This document shows, piece by piece, positions 1 through 9,909 of a stretch of 64,000 nucleotides of DNA; the stretch's first letter is position 1, and each line of letters opens with the position of its first letter. The translations under genes and the position numbers were made by a program. Where the stretch lies: contig JAYPPR010000001.1 of the NCBI GenBank assembly GCA_038131595.1, positions 82,273-146,272 of the forward strand, read 5' to 3'. The notes under the pieces are model-generated. The model ran no database searches and was not told the DNA's origin. It saw only the letters and a list, made by a program, of their open reading frames with translations. This stretch comes from UBA9926 sp038131595 (GTDB lineage Bacteria; Pseudomonadota; Gammaproteobacteria; Pseudomonadales; Azotimanducaceae).

Positions 1-107
1 CAAGCGACTGGCAGCGTGAAAATCTGCGAAATAGGTTGCCCGCATCAAATCGATTGGTCAGTCAATAATCAGAGAGATGACTACGCGCTTAAGCACAGGG
101 GGAAACA

Positions 108-623
108 ATGGACACGATGCAAGAACTGCTGGCAAAGCAGGCGATATACGAATTGTCTTGTCGATACATGCGGGGCCTTGATCGTTTGCATCGGCCCTCG
201 CTTGAATCTGTGTTTGCCCGTGATGCTTACTGCGAATACGGGTTTATTAACGGAGCACCGTCGGAATTTATCGACTACGCATTGAATGCGCTCCAGTCCC
301 ATATTGCGAATCATCACATGATTGGCAATGCACTCATTGAGTTTGAGGGTGAGGAAGCATTCGGAGAGATTTATTTCCATGCCTATCACAAAGTAGAGGG
401 TGACGAGGCGCCCCTCGATCTCATTATCGCTGGCCGATACATTGACCGATATGTCATGGAGGACGGCGTCTGGAAAATCGCTTATCGGAGTGAGCGAAAC
501 GACTGGAGTCGAACGCAACCAACGGCCGACCCTTACTTTGCCAGCGCGCCTACTTCACTGACGGGGAGCCGACTAGACGACGTCGTTTTCCAAAAAAGTA
601 ACAGAGGCTGGCCGAAAACCTAA
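108..623 (+). CDS. SnoaL/NTF2-like domain protein
   Basis: Small cytosolic protein of the SnoaL/NTF2-like fold, a family of dehydratases, isomerases and ligand-pocket proteins; no substrate can be named from sequence. The N-terminal helix containing RYMRGLDR, a middle strand NHHMIGNALIEFEG and a late strand GVWKIAYRSE follow the usual SnoaL pattern, and 171 residues is a normal length. The ATG is preceded by AGGGGGAA (97-104). The GFA-family gene follows 42 nt downstream on the same strand, so the two may be cotranscribed. Fold assignment is fairly secure, function is not. Confidence 0.85.
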   Translation: MDTMQELLAKQAIYELSCRYMRGLDRLHRPSLESVFARDAYCEYGFINGAPSEFIDYALNALQSHIANHHMIGNALIEFEGEEAFGEIYFHAYHKVEGDEAPLDLIIAGRYIDRYVMEDGVWKIAYRSERNDWSRTQPTADPYFASAPTSLTGSRLDDVVFQKSNRGWPKT

Positions 624-665
624 CTTTCAATCGCTGAATAGCGGCCGAACAGGAGTATCAACAAC

Positions 666-1115
666 ATGGTTGACCAATTCGCAGATCCATCCAAAGACGC
701 GCCAGCGGGGACAGAGGAAGGCGGCTGCTTATGCGGTGAGATTCGTTACGAGTTTCCGCGGGACGCTATGATTTCAGCACACCATTGTCATTGTGTGGAT
801 TGTCAGAAATCTACGGGCAGCGGCAAAGCGACCATTTTGTTTGTTCCGGCAGATCAATTGCTCATCAAAGGTGAGCCAAAAACGTATACCGTGGTGGGTT
901 CGGCTGGCAGTCACGTAACCCGCGGTTTCTGCGCTCATTGTGGATCCCCGGTTTTGAGCTACGTTGCCGAGCAGCCAGCGCTGAAGTTTATTAAGGCGGG
1001 CAGTCTTGATGACAGTAGTTGGGTGGAGATCACGTCGAGCTATTGGGAAACCTCGGCTAAAGGCTGGTCACCGGTGGATTCAGCGCTCCCTGCGTTTAGC
1101 GGTAATCCTGAGTAA
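666..1115 (+). CDS. GFA/CENP-V family zinc-binding protein
   Basis: Member of the glutathione-dependent formaldehyde-activating enzyme (GFA) / CENP-V fold family, which binds structural and catalytic zinc through conserved cysteines. The cysteine sets are visible: CLCG at residues 21-24, HCHCVDCQKSTGS at about 40-52 and FCAHCGSP at about 88-95. Length (149 aa) is typical. AGGAG lies about 11 nt before the ATG. Most family members have no proven formaldehyde role, so the enzymatic function is open. An inverted repeat covers the stop codon. Confidence 0.9.
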   Translation: MVDQFADPSKDAPAGTEEGGCLCGEIRYEFPRDAMISAHHCHCVDCQKSTGSGKATILFVPADQLLIKGEPKTYTVVGSAGSHVTRGFCAHCGSPVLSYVAEQPALKFIKAGSLDDSSWVEITSSYWETSAKGWSPVDSALPAFSGNPE

Positions 1116-1125
1116 CGGGATTACC
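1101..1125. repeat. Inverted repeat over the GFA stop codon
   Basis: GGTAATCC (1101-1108) and GGATTACC (1118-1125) form a perfect 8-bp stem with a 9-nt loop that contains the stop codon. There is no T tract, so this is not a canonical Rho-independent terminator; it may be a 3'-end stabilising hairpin. Confidence 0.4.
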
Positions 1126-1255
1126 TGAACGGATATTGGGTTTAAACCGGAGACCGTAAGTCAGCTCGGTTAAATCCCCAATCTGCCCGTATTCATCAAT
1201 CAACGCAGTATCTGGCTCGTGCGTGTCGCGCTCGTTTCGCTGCTAATTGGCGGCG

Positions 1256-1729
1256 TTAGGCTGCTTCATCAGCCAATAAAGCATCCAAGTAATCACCGCT
1301 TTCAAGTTCGAGCTTGGACAGCGCATTCAACTCATCTTGATGCTCAGGGAAAGCAGGAATGAGATTCGGCCATGCTGCCGAGCCTTGTTTCTCAGCATCT
1401 GCTTGAATGGCGAGTTGCTCCCAGGGTGTGTATGCAGAGAATGCCTCATAGTATACGGCGATCGTGTCAGGCAATAACGCTGACACCAGCTCTTCATGCT
1501 CTTCTGGAACAGGCAGAATCGCCTCGATTCGGTCAGCGATTTCATCTTCACGCCCTGCGCATGCGAGTAAGCCATCGGCGTGTTCGGGGATGGCTTCAGC
1601 CCAACCTCGGTATCTGGCTGCGGCACTCCGCTCCAAGCGCGCTAAAAATCCCGGGTAAGCACTCGCTGGAACTTGAGACAACAGCGGGCGGAGCAGTTCT
1701 CCGAATTGGGGAATGGTGATGTTGGGCAT
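1256..1729 (-). CDS. Conserved-looking hypothetical protein, acidic
   Basis: I do not recognise a family. The 157-residue product is acidic and helical, with many Ala, Glu and Pro-Glu-His segments (AIPEHADGL, VPEEHEELV, AFPEHQDEL) spaced through the protein, like three loosely related helical repeats. There is no signal peptide, membrane segment or cysteine pattern. It lies convergent to the GFA gene. Codon use and the long uninterrupted frame argue that it is real; other frames here give only short ORFs. Cytosolic location is inferred. Confidence 0.65.
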   Translation of the reverse strand: MPNITIPQFGELLRPLLSQVPASAYPGFLARLERSAAARYRGWAEAIPEHADGLLACAGREDEIADRIEAILPVPEEHEELVSALLPDTIAVYYEAFSAYTPWEQLAIQADAEKQGSAAWPNLIPAFPEHQDELNALSKLELESGDYLDALLADEAA

Positions 1730-2209
1730 GGTGTGGTTTCCTGCGTTGAGCCGAGGCCCCAGTCAATGTTTCGTTATCGCTATTGTTACCGCGTTTATCG
1801 ATAACCGCTTGGCACGCTGCTGAGTAGCGCGAGTGTCTTTACTGCCTTTGCAGCCTCTCTCGAAGCCCACTGAGAATAGCATGGAGCGTAAAAGGATCAA
1901 GAATCTAGCACGTAAATTCGAACGAGCCCTTCACCTAAGCGAGGCCTCATGTAGAAGCCCAATAGTGAAAGGCAAAGTGGTTAAGGTCAGCGCAGGAACA
2001 GCAGGGTTGATTTTTCATCGACATAGATTAAGGTGTCAGAGGGCTTGCTGGAGAGCTTGCCCGGATTGAGGGGTATTGAACTTACGAAAGTTGCTTTCAT
2101 TTGGATCAGCCCTGATATCGGATTGCGCACGTCGTCTCTTGAAAAAGGACATACCCGTGCGATCTCTAGGGAAGGGCGAGAGCGTCCAAGAAGAAATGGG
2201 GGTTTTAAC
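1730..2209. other. Intergenic region upstream of TonB receptor
   Basis: About 480 bp between the divergent hypothetical gene and the TonB receptor. Short ORFs here have no recognisable protein pattern. It presumably holds both promoters, but I see no convincing -35/-10 pair, Fur-like box or repeat. Confidence 0.4.
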
Positions 2210-4593
2210 ATGCGGAAGATGGGATCGATCGGCTTAGCCGCCGGTTTTACGATAGGCGCAATCGCCAGTGCGATGAGCTTGCCTGCGATTGCAGCAAGTG
2301 AGCGCAGCGCGGTACTGGAAGAGGTCGTGGTTACGGCGCGTAAGCAGGAGGAATCGGCACAAGACGTTCCAATCGCGATTACTGCGCTCACACAGGAATT
2401 AGAAAATTCCTCAATCAGAAACCTACAAGACCTAAATGGATACTCGCCAAACCTAGTGTTTGAGAGCAACGGCTCTCGTGGTGGTGGCGGCGCGAACATT
2501 AATATTCGCGGCATCAGCCCAACGCGATCGGACGATAACTCGTTTGATGCGCCTGTGGCGGTTGTTATCGACGGAATTTATCTCGGTACGCTTGCGGGCC
2601 AGGTGCTAGAAAACTTTGACCTAGAGCGTGTTGAGATTTTGCGTGGTCCTCAGGGCACACTGTTCGGTAAGAATACGGTCGGTGGTGTTGTTAATGTGAT
2701 TAGAAGCCGCCCGACCGGCGAATTTGGCGGCAAATTCAAGCTGACGGGTGGCGAAGACGGTCAGGCGGAAGCCCGTTTGGTCGTTAATACTGCGATCACC
2801 GACAACGTGGCGCTGAAAGTATTCGGCACCAAGATCGAATATGACGGTTTTATGACAAACGTCACGACCGGTAATGGCGTTGCTGCAAAAGACTACAGCA
2901 ATGTGGGTGCAACGCTCCTTTTGAAGGTGGCGACAATTTCGAGGCGCTGCTCACCGTTGAAGGGTTCAACGATGAAGGAACGCTCGATGCCTTCCACACG
3001 AACTACAATACGCCTCCCGGCGTCATTCCCGCGCCACCTGCTGGTTCGGCAGAAAATGACTTCAGCGGCGGCTTTTTGACATGTGCGATTTTCGGTACCT
3101 GCCGTAATTCACTTGATCGTCCCAGCGTTTCAGAGAACGATAAGGACAACAACTATAGTCTCGATACTGAAGCGGCGACGCTCAACATGACTTACGACAT
3201 CAACGAGAACCTAACGCTCGTATCGGTCTCTGGTCATCGACAGGTGAATGAGTATCGAATCTATGATTTCGATGCTTCTGCAGCACCCATGATCACCATT
3301 GAACGCTTTAACGACTATGAGCAAACCAGCCAGGAATTGCGTTTAGACGGAGCATTTGAGAAGGCGAAGTTCACTGCCGGCGTGTACTACTTCAATAACG
3401 AGTTCACTCAAGATTGGATCACGGGTGATGCGTTCTGGGGCATTCTCTTCGGCGGCTTGCTCAGAGATCCAGCGTTAGGTGGGCCGGGTGTGTCAGGACT
3501 CACGCTCTGTCAGGCCGGTGCGTTCGCGCCAGTATTCTGTGATTCCGAGCTGACCGACAATGATATTGGCGGAAACATCACGCAGATTCTCTATGAAACA
3601 CAGGAAACGACGTCCATCGCGGCATTTGCTCAAATGGACTACAACCTGACAGACGATCTGACATTGACCGCTGGTCTCCGCTGGACGCGTGAGGAGAAGG
3701 ACTTCGTCGCTGGCCAGGCTTACCTCTCTAATGAGGCGAGACAGCGAGCCCGAAACTTCCCAGATTATGCCGTTTTGTCGCAAGAGTGGACTGAGCTTTC
3801 GCCAAAAATTGGTTTGACCTATCAGGTCAATGATGACGCAATCGCGTTTATCAGCTACGCAGAAGGCTTTCACTCAGGTGGTTTCTTCGGTGTTAACCAG
3901 AACATCCGAGACTTTGAGCGTGATCAGTACGATCCTGAGTATGCCGGTAACTGGGAAATTGGCTACAAGAGTCAATTGCTCGACAACCGCATGCGGTTCA
4001 ACGTGACTTACTTCCGCAATGACTTCGAAGACAAGCAAGAGTCATTCGTTGCACTCGACCCCGACACCAAGACCGTAGCCTCGGTATTCGATAACGCGGC
4101 AAGCGTGATCTATCAAGGGATCGAAGTTGAAGTGCAATATGTCTTCAATGAGTACCTCCGCGGATTCTTGAACTACGGACGTTTGGATGCGGATTACGAT
4201 GAGTTCGAGACAGACATCAATCCGAACGATGCGGAAACCATCATCGAAGATGCAAGCTTCTTGAATCCTCGAAACGCGCCTGAGTTTACGCTTGGTGTGG
4301 GTGGCACATTGTCGGTTCCCATGGGTGACGGTGACCTTGAAACCTTCTTCAAGTACACGCGTATTGCCGAGGTCGATGCCAACCTGCTGAACTTGGAGCA
4401 ATCAAAGATCGCAGAGCGTGATGACGTGTCAGCATCGATTGGGTACTACACCGAGAAGTGGGCACTGGTTGCCTTCGGTAAGAACCTGACCGATGAGCGT
4501 TACGAAGTATTCTTCCCGATCGCCACACTGTTTGCGGCAGGTTCTGTGAACCGGCCACGAACCATGGGCGTGGAACTGACTTACCAGTTCTAA
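2210..4593 (+). pseudogene. TonB-dependent receptor, one frameshift
   Basis: Outer-membrane active transporter for an unknown ligand. Read through one frameshift it gives about 794 residues. A signal peptide lies at about 1-30 (GFTIGAIASAM...PAIAASE), then a TonB-box-like LEEVVVTARKQEE, a plug domain (GISPTRSDDNSF, LRGPQGTLFGKNTVGGVVN) and a 22-strand-type barrel ending in GVELTYQF with the terminal Phe expected for Bam recognition. The frame changes at the TTTT run 2919-2922: adding one T joins GATLL to FEGGDNFEALL and restores the family sequence. ATG 2210 is chosen because the signal peptide starts there. A strong terminator follows. This VVVTARKQE-type family is common in marine gammaproteobacteria and sphingomonads. 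Confidence 0.9.
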
Positions 4594-4610
4594 GTGGTTA
4601 ATGCTTAAGA

Positions 4611-4639
4611 AAAACCCAGCTCCGGCTGGGTTTTTTTTT
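4611..4639 (+). terminator. Rho-independent terminator after TonB receptor
   Basis: AACCCAGC, a short TCCG loop and GCTGGGTT form a GC-rich stem followed by a run of nine T. It sits 18 nt after the receptor stop codon. Confidence 0.93.
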
Positions 4640-5360
4640 GGTGACGAGAGGTTAGCGTTTCACGTTCGTCGCGCGGGTGTCTTCGATGGGCTGCATTGCG
4701 CAAGGAGCAGCTGCAGATTGAGATGGGGTTGCGATGGGCCGCAGTGTTGCCGGAGATCGTGCGATCGGAAGTAGAAGGTAGGCGATTGCTCCGCGAATAC
4801 GCGCATTGCCTCAGTCACCGGGACGAGTAAGGAAGTCCTACCAGGCTCCAGGCCGATGCCGGATCGCTAACTTAACGGCAGGGGCACGTCATGTTCGGAG
4901 CAACCCAAAGTGCTTGGCCCGTATATTGGAAAGCGGAAAGCGGAAAGCGGAAAGCGGAAAGCGGAAAACGGAAACCGTTAGACAGAGACACAATCTGGGC
5001 ATCAAAGCGCTGTTATCCCCCCGGCTGTGCGCAGCACTCGAAGGTCTGCAGCGAACCGGACGGTCGAGCCGAGTTGTGGATCGGAGCTTGATTTCCAGCG
5101 GTTTCATTAAGGAGGAGAGCCTTAGCGTGCCTCAAAAGTGAGCCGTATTCGGTTGAAAGGCAGAAACCCTCGCACATGGATACAATAGGCGCGAGTAATG
5201 ATCGTTGCGCCGCCCAGTGAGGGCCTAGTGCCACAATCGATAACTAACTGAATTAACTAGTTTTTATCGAGTTTTGGCCAAGGACCCGACTAACGTTCAG
5301 ACAAGCGCAATGCTGTAAGGCCAACGGCTCCAAGTAGCCCTGCACCGAAAAGAACATTCG
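4640..5360. other. 720-bp gene-poor region with a heptamer array
   Basis: No convincing gene. Overlapping short ORFs on both strands change frame around the tandem repeat and have low-complexity content. The only notable structure is the 7-bp tandem array at 4928-4976. The last part presumably holds the promoter of the barrel-protein gene. Confidence 0.5.
4928..4976. repeat. 7-bp tandem repeat (GGAAAGC)n
   Basis: Five perfect GGAAAGC units (4928-4962) followed by two one-base variants, GGAAAAC and GGAAACC. Intergenic, about 385 bp before the barrel-protein start. Seven-bp units give slipped-strand mutability. Confidence 0.95.
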
Positions 5361-7043
5361 ATGAAGCATTCAACGCTCGATCAGCCCTTGGGGCTGTGTC
5401 CAATAAGACTGATGGCACTCGCTCTGTCGGGCTGGCTCCTAACTGCGATGCCGATCAGCGCCGCCCAATTCGGTGCTTGTGATGCGGAAACGAGCCTGCA
5501 ATCGGATCAGGAATCTTTCGAGGTCGGCTCGATCAACATTCGACGCCTGAATGTGTTTTCAGAGGAGCAAGCCGTCAGCTGGCCCTACAGACTTGCCAAT
5601 GACGTTCATGTAGTAACCAGCGATACGCTCATCAGGCGTCAATTGCTGTTTCAGCCGGGAGATGTGGTTGATCATCACCGCTTGTTGGAATCTGAAAGGT
5701 GGCTCAGGCGTAACGAGTATCTCAGCAGTGCCTCGATTAGAGTGGATGAAAACACCGAGGCGGCCTGTAACAGGCCGCTTGACCTTATCGTGACCACTCA
5801 AGATCAATGGTCGCTGACGCCGCATCTTTCGCTGGCGAGTGGCGGAGGCGACACGAGGCTTGGGCTTGGCGTGACCGAAAAAAACCTGTTGGGGCAGGGA
5901 GTCGCGGTCAGGGTTCGGCGGGTTGAAAATATCGATAGGGATTCGAACCAATTCGGCGTGAGCTCTAGGCATCTCTTTGGGTCACGATACACTGGTCGAG
6001 TCTGGTGGTCAGACAGCGATGATGGCGAAACCCTTCAAGCCTCATTGGGAAAGCCATTTTATTCACTGGATACTGCTCAGTCCTGGCAAGTCGAGGTCCA
6101 GGATCGAAGCTGGAAACAAGGGCAGTTCGCTGGCGGTGAAAGACTGAGCGAGCGGTTGGTTGCCTCGAAGTCTCTATCGATGGTGGCTGGGCATCTGGTG
6201 AACGCGACATCTACTCGTGCTTTTCGATGGTTTTGGGGCGCGCGAATCTCGCGGGAGGCAAATTCGATGGACGTCGCGCTGGGTGAGCCATCGCCTCTGG
6301 GTGCAGAGCGCCGGCAGGCGATTGCGTTTGTTGGCTTTCAGTCCGTGGAAGACCGATTTTTGAGCACAAGCGATGTGGATTTGGCTGGAATGCCCGAGGA
6401 CATCAGGCTTGGAGCCAATATCTGGGGGTACGGTGGCTATTCAAAGGGTAAAGGCGCGATTGGCAACCGTCCATGGTGGAAAGTAGGTGCATCGCTTGCC
6501 CCAGTGGGTAATGAGCGCGATTTGCTAGAGCTGTCGTTTGCCAGCGAGGGCTTCAAAGGGGTAGATCAATCACCGTCTGAATGGGATGCCTCAATGGCGC
6601 TTCGTTGGCTGAAAAAACAGGGCAATGGGGTTGCGTTTCAATTGAAGGGTGAAGTGGGCCGGTCCGTGCAACCGTTTACTGGTCGCGAGCGGTATCTTGG
6701 CACGATGAGTGGGCTTCGAGGCTTCAGGGAGCGATTGGTCGCAGGCGCAACGAGCACCAAGCTAACGGTCGAGCGGAGGAAGGTATTCGCAAGCGAATGG
6801 TTCAATGTCGCAAGATTAGGCTGGAGCCTATACGCGGATGCAGGCAGAGTCTGGGATAGCAGCACGCCTAACGACTTGGCGGGCACTTGGTTGACCAATG
6901 TCGGTATTGGGCTGAGAGTGATCCCCACACGGGCAGAGAAGGGTAAAGTGCTGCACGTCGATTTTGCGGTCCCGCTCAATCATAGAGATCATCCTGATGT
7001 GGATCGCTTTGAAGTGAGCGTTGCGATTCGTGACGGTCTGTAG
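5361..7043 (+). CDS. BamA/TamA-like outer-membrane barrel protein
   Basis: Predicted outer-membrane protein of 560 residues. A signal peptide (about 1-35) contains the hydrophobic stretch LMALALSGWLLTAM and ends near ISAAQF. A single POTRA-like segment follows (about residues 85-140, LIRRQLLFQPGDVVD then SERWLRRNEYLSSASIRVDE), with the pattern of the last POTRA domain of BamA/TamA. The rest looks like a beta barrel (GLGVTEKNLLGQGVAVRVRR, GLRGFRERL, WFNVARLGWSLYADAGRVWD). It is shorter than BamA (about 800 aa), so general assembly machinery is unlikely. The C-terminus ends in Leu rather than an aromatic residue. Substrate unknown. The following thioesterase gene starts close by. Confidence 0.8.
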   Translation: MKHSTLDQPLGLCPIRLMALALSGWLLTAMPISAAQFGACDAETSLQSDQESFEVGSINIRRLNVFSEEQAVSWPYRLANDVHVVTSDTLIRRQLLFQPGDVVDHHRLLESERWLRRNEYLSSASIRVDENTEAACNRPLDLIVTTQDQWSLTPHLSLASGGGDTRLGLGVTEKNLLGQGVAVRVRRVENIDRDSNQFGVSSRHLFGSRYTGRVWWSDSDDGETLQASLGKPFYSLDTAQSWQVEVQDRSWKQGQFAGGERLSERLVASKSLSMVAGHLVNATSTRAFRWFWGARISREANSMDVALGEPSPLGAERRQAIAFVGFQSVEDRFLSTSDVDLAGMPEDIRLGANIWGYGGYSKGKGAIGNRPWWKVGASLAPVGNERDLLELSFASEGFKGVDQSPSEWDASMALRWLKKQGNGVAFQLKGEVGRSVQPFTGRERYLGTMSGLRGFRERLVAGATSTKLTVERRKVFASEWFNVARLGWSLYADAGRVWDSSTPNDLAGTWLTNVGIGLRVIPTRAEKGKVLHVDFAVPLNHRDHPDVDRFEVSVAIRDGL

Positions 7044-7132
7044 TGGCTGAGCGAGGGGTTTTCCATGAGGTCTTTTTTCGCTCGCCCACAGTTAATAACC
7101 ACCGATCAACAAAAATAGAGAGGCCATTAGGT

Positions 7133-7585
7133 GTGAGTGATCAAACGGATAGTCGTGATGAGATCGGCCAGGGCAGCCAGCCTGGTTCTGCTTTTTTTGA
7201 TCATTTCGACGCGATGCCTTTCCATCAGTACCTTGGGTTGAAGGTTCAATCTGCAGAGAAGAATAGGGCGACGCTGAGACTGCACCGGAATGAGGAAACA
7301 CCCACGGGAATTGGAGGGAGTGTTAATGGCGGCGTGTTAGCGACCATGGTGGACATGGCTGCAGTCGCAGCGGTCTTCACAGATGTGCCAGAGAACGCGA
7401 TGCCAGCAGGAACGGCGGATCTTCAGATTACCTATTTAAGGCAAGCCTCGGGGGACTACTTGGACGCGGTCGCTGAAGTCGTCAAGCGCGGGCGCCAGTT
7501 GTGCACCATTCAAGTGGCGATCGTGAATCCAGAGGGTGTGACCTGTTGTATGGGCCGAGTGTTGTATGCGCTGAGGCCGATCTGA
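7133..7585 (+). CDS. PaaI-family hotdog thioesterase
   Basis: Hotdog-fold acyl-CoA thioesterase of the PaaI type, probably cytosolic and acting on aryl- or acyl-CoA esters. The segment HQYLGLKVQSAEKNRATLRL followed by GSVNGGVLATMVDMAAVAA is the substrate-binding turn and catalytic helix of the family, and DLQITYLRQA with AEVVKRGRQLCTIQVAI completes the sheet. I choose GTG 7133 because GAGAGG (7118-7123) lies at good spacing and the extra N-terminal residues from an upstream GTG at 7043 resemble no family member. The 7043 GTG overlaps the stop of the barrel gene, so it remains possible. Confidence 0.87.
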   Translation: MSDQTDSRDEIGQGSQPGSAFFDHFDAMPFHQYLGLKVQSAEKNRATLRLHRNEETPTGIGGSVNGGVLATMVDMAAVAAVFTDVPENAMPAGTADLQITYLRQASGDYLDAVAEVVKRGRQLCTIQVAIVNPEGVTCCMGRVLYALRPI

Positions 7586-7792
7586 ATCCAATCCTCAGCG
7601 CGCGACCGCTCCGTTGATAGGTGCGAAGGATAGCAGCGTGATGTGTCGGCTTTGATATTGATCACTTGAAGCGACTATGAGCCACCCAGTAGCGAGATGG
7701 ATGATTCGCGGCATACTGCGTATTTAGAGCCGTGTGAGACCGCGTCAATTGCAGGAGCCCACGGGCCAGAAATAAAAGGAGAGGTTGAAAAG

Positions 7793-8164
7793 ATGACTGA
7801 CGAGAAAGCGATTAGAGAGACTATCCAGATCTATTTTGACGCCATGTTTGAATCAGACGCGAGCAAAGTGTTTGAGGCGTTCCACGAAAACGCGAAGATC
7901 ACGGGGTATATTGCTGAGAGGCTAACCGAAATGAGCGTCTCAGACTTTGCAACGTTTGTGGCTGCTCAATCCTCTGCTAAGGCTGCCGGAGAAACGCCTT
8001 TCTTAGAAGAGGTCTCATTGACCGTCGCGGGTAACACCGCCGTCGCGTTGGTCAGAGATGATTACATCGGCAACCGTTTTCTCGACACGCTCTCGTTTGT
8101 AAAGTGTGACAGGGGATGGGTCATCTACAATAAGCTATTCCATATCGAGGGCAGTGCGGCCTAG
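7793..8164 (+). CDS. Putative lumazine-binding / NTF2-like protein
   Basis: NTF2-fold protein of about 123 residues resembling the putative lumazine-binding group (Lumazine_bd_2). Typical elements are IQIYFDAMFESDASKVFEAF near the N-terminus, a middle helix SVSDFATFVAA and closing strands NRFLDTLSFVKCDRGWVIYN. The ATG at 7793 is chosen because AAAAGGAGAGG lies just upstream, although the frame is open further 5'. Ligand and role are unknown. A 7-bp inverted repeat spans the stop codon. Confidence 0.82.
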   Translation: MTDEKAIRETIQIYFDAMFESDASKVFEAFHENAKITGYIAERLTEMSVSDFATFVAAQSSAKAAGETPFLEEVSLTVAGNTAVALVRDDYIGNRFLDTLSFVKCDRGWVIYNKLFHIEGSAA

Positions 8165-8178
8165 TACGTTGCTAGGCC
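8158..8178. repeat. Inverted repeat over stop codon between convergent genes
   Basis: GGCCTAG (8158-8164, including the TAG stop) pairs with CTAGGCC (8172-8178) across a 7-nt loop. It lies between convergent genes and may work as a weak bidirectional terminator, but there is no T tract. Confidence 0.4.
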
Positions 8179-8306
8179 AGTACTGATTCGCTGGAACACC
8201 TACTGCGTTTCAGGATATTAGGCCTATTCGACCGATAGGTTGCTCGTCGAATGGTGGCTGCTCCCCCATCTTTGAGGGATTAGCGGCGATCACCCATCCA
8301 TCCCAA

Positions 8307-9649
8307 TCATAGCGTGTCCAAGATTTGGGCGATGTCTGCTTCCGTCGTGTTCGGGTTGACGATGCAAAAGCGCAACGCGGGTTTGCCTTCAAAGCGCGTG
8401 GCGACGACAAACCCCTCACCAGAGGCCAGGAGTTTCTCGCTCCATGCATCATAGTCTGCCCGGACCAGCCGGTTCTCTCGAAGACGACGATGGATAAATT
8501 CGGACCGGCGAGCAGTCGGCAATTCGGGTGATCCTCAATGAGCCGTGCGGCTGCGTGTGTCGTGCTGATCGTGGTCTCAACGGCGTCGCTGTAGGCTTTC
8601 GTCCCGTGCGTTGCAAGGCTGAACCAAAAGGGTAGGCCTCGAGCCCTGCGGGATAAGTGATGGGCGTAATCAGAGGGATTCCACTCGCCGTCATAGAGCA
8701 CCTCCAAGTATTCACCATGCTGCCTGTGGGCGGCTCGCGCGTGCTCTGGATTTCGGTATAACAGTGCGCAGCAGTCAAAGGGGGCAAACAACCACTTATG
8801 AGGATCGACAATGAAGCTATCAGCCCGCTCAATGCCGTTAAAGGAGGGCCGGGCAGAGGGCGCGGCTAGGCCTGCACCCCCATAAGCACCATCCACGTGC
8901 ATCCACCAGTCATTGGCGCTGCAGACATCAGCGATCCCTTCGAGATCATCGATGATGCCGAGGTTCGTCGTACCGCTTGTCCCGACGACCGCAAAGATCC
9001 GAGCTAGGTCCTCGCTGTCCAGTTGCGCTACAAACGACGTGAGATCCTCGCCCGTTAGCCGCGGTCCACCGGGAACCGGCATGACGTCGACATCCATGAC
9101 GTAACCCGCTTGCGCGATGGAGGCGTGGGCGCCGGATGAGGTCAGGATCGCGCCGCGGCCCTGATGCCCTGTTCGGTGCCGGAAGGCGCTTCGAGCAGCG
9201 ACAAGCGCGCTTAAGTTTCCTGCGGTACCTCCGCTGACAAATACGCCTCCGCTCGATTCGGGGAAGCCAGCTAAGTCTGAGAGCCAGCGCAGTGCCTCGT
9301 TCTCAGCGAAGATGGCGCCTGCGGCTTCCATCCAAGAGTTGGCGCAGAAACTCGATGAACCCACCACCAGATCGAATAGGATGGACGCTTCGGTGGGCGC
9401 TGCGGGGATAAAAGAGAGATACCTCGGGTGGTCACCCGAAATACAAGCCGGGGCAAGCACCTCCTCAAAGACCTTTAGCGCACGCTCACCGCCAATGCCT
9501 TCGGCGGTGATGGTCTGTCCGGCGCGTTCCCTGAGCGTTGCCGCGTCAATGGGGCCATCAAGTGGTGGAGGGTCCATTCGAATGCGTTCGAGCGCATAGC
9601 GAATATTGGCTTGGGCAATTGCCTCAGCCTGCTCGTCAAAGGTATGCAT
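8307..9649 (-). pseudogene. Group II PLP-dependent decarboxylase, one frameshift
   Basis: Aromatic/branched amino-acid decarboxylase family enzyme using pyridoxal phosphate, about 447 residues after repair. SGGTAGNLSAL is the phosphate-binding turn, WMHVDGAYGG carries the PLP-contacting Asp, and DSFIVDPHKWLF holds the Schiff-base Lys in the PHKW motif. The frame breaks near 8475-8484: after LSIVVF the sequence continues correctly in another frame as RENRLVRADYDAW and ends in ADIAQILDTL at 8307. One missing base explains it. Left as is, the frame would run on to 8210 with an unrelated tail. The ATG has GAGG upstream. The amino-acid substrate cannot be fixed from sequence. Confidence 0.88.
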
Positions 9650-9909
9650 GAGTGGCCAACCTCGTTTGAGAAGTGGTCGTCATTATATGAGGTGCTGCGC
9701 TTACAACGAAGCGAAGAATGCCTCCATGAGGACTTGCACGTGTTCAGAGCGCCGCAGTTGCGGTAACCCATTCCTTGATCTAAAGGCTGTATCGGATAGA
9801 TAGAAAACTGGTGAGAGCGAGGCCAATGGTGCTCCGTCAGGGTAACTAGACAAGCCGAAGCGGCTCGCGTAGCGTCAAAATTTCGGGAATAACAACACGA
9901 GGAAGCGTG

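Noticed and set aside
4806..5141. Plus-strand 111-aa frame across the heptamer array
   Set aside because: Low-complexity ESGKRKA repeats come from the DNA repeat; no family or start signal.
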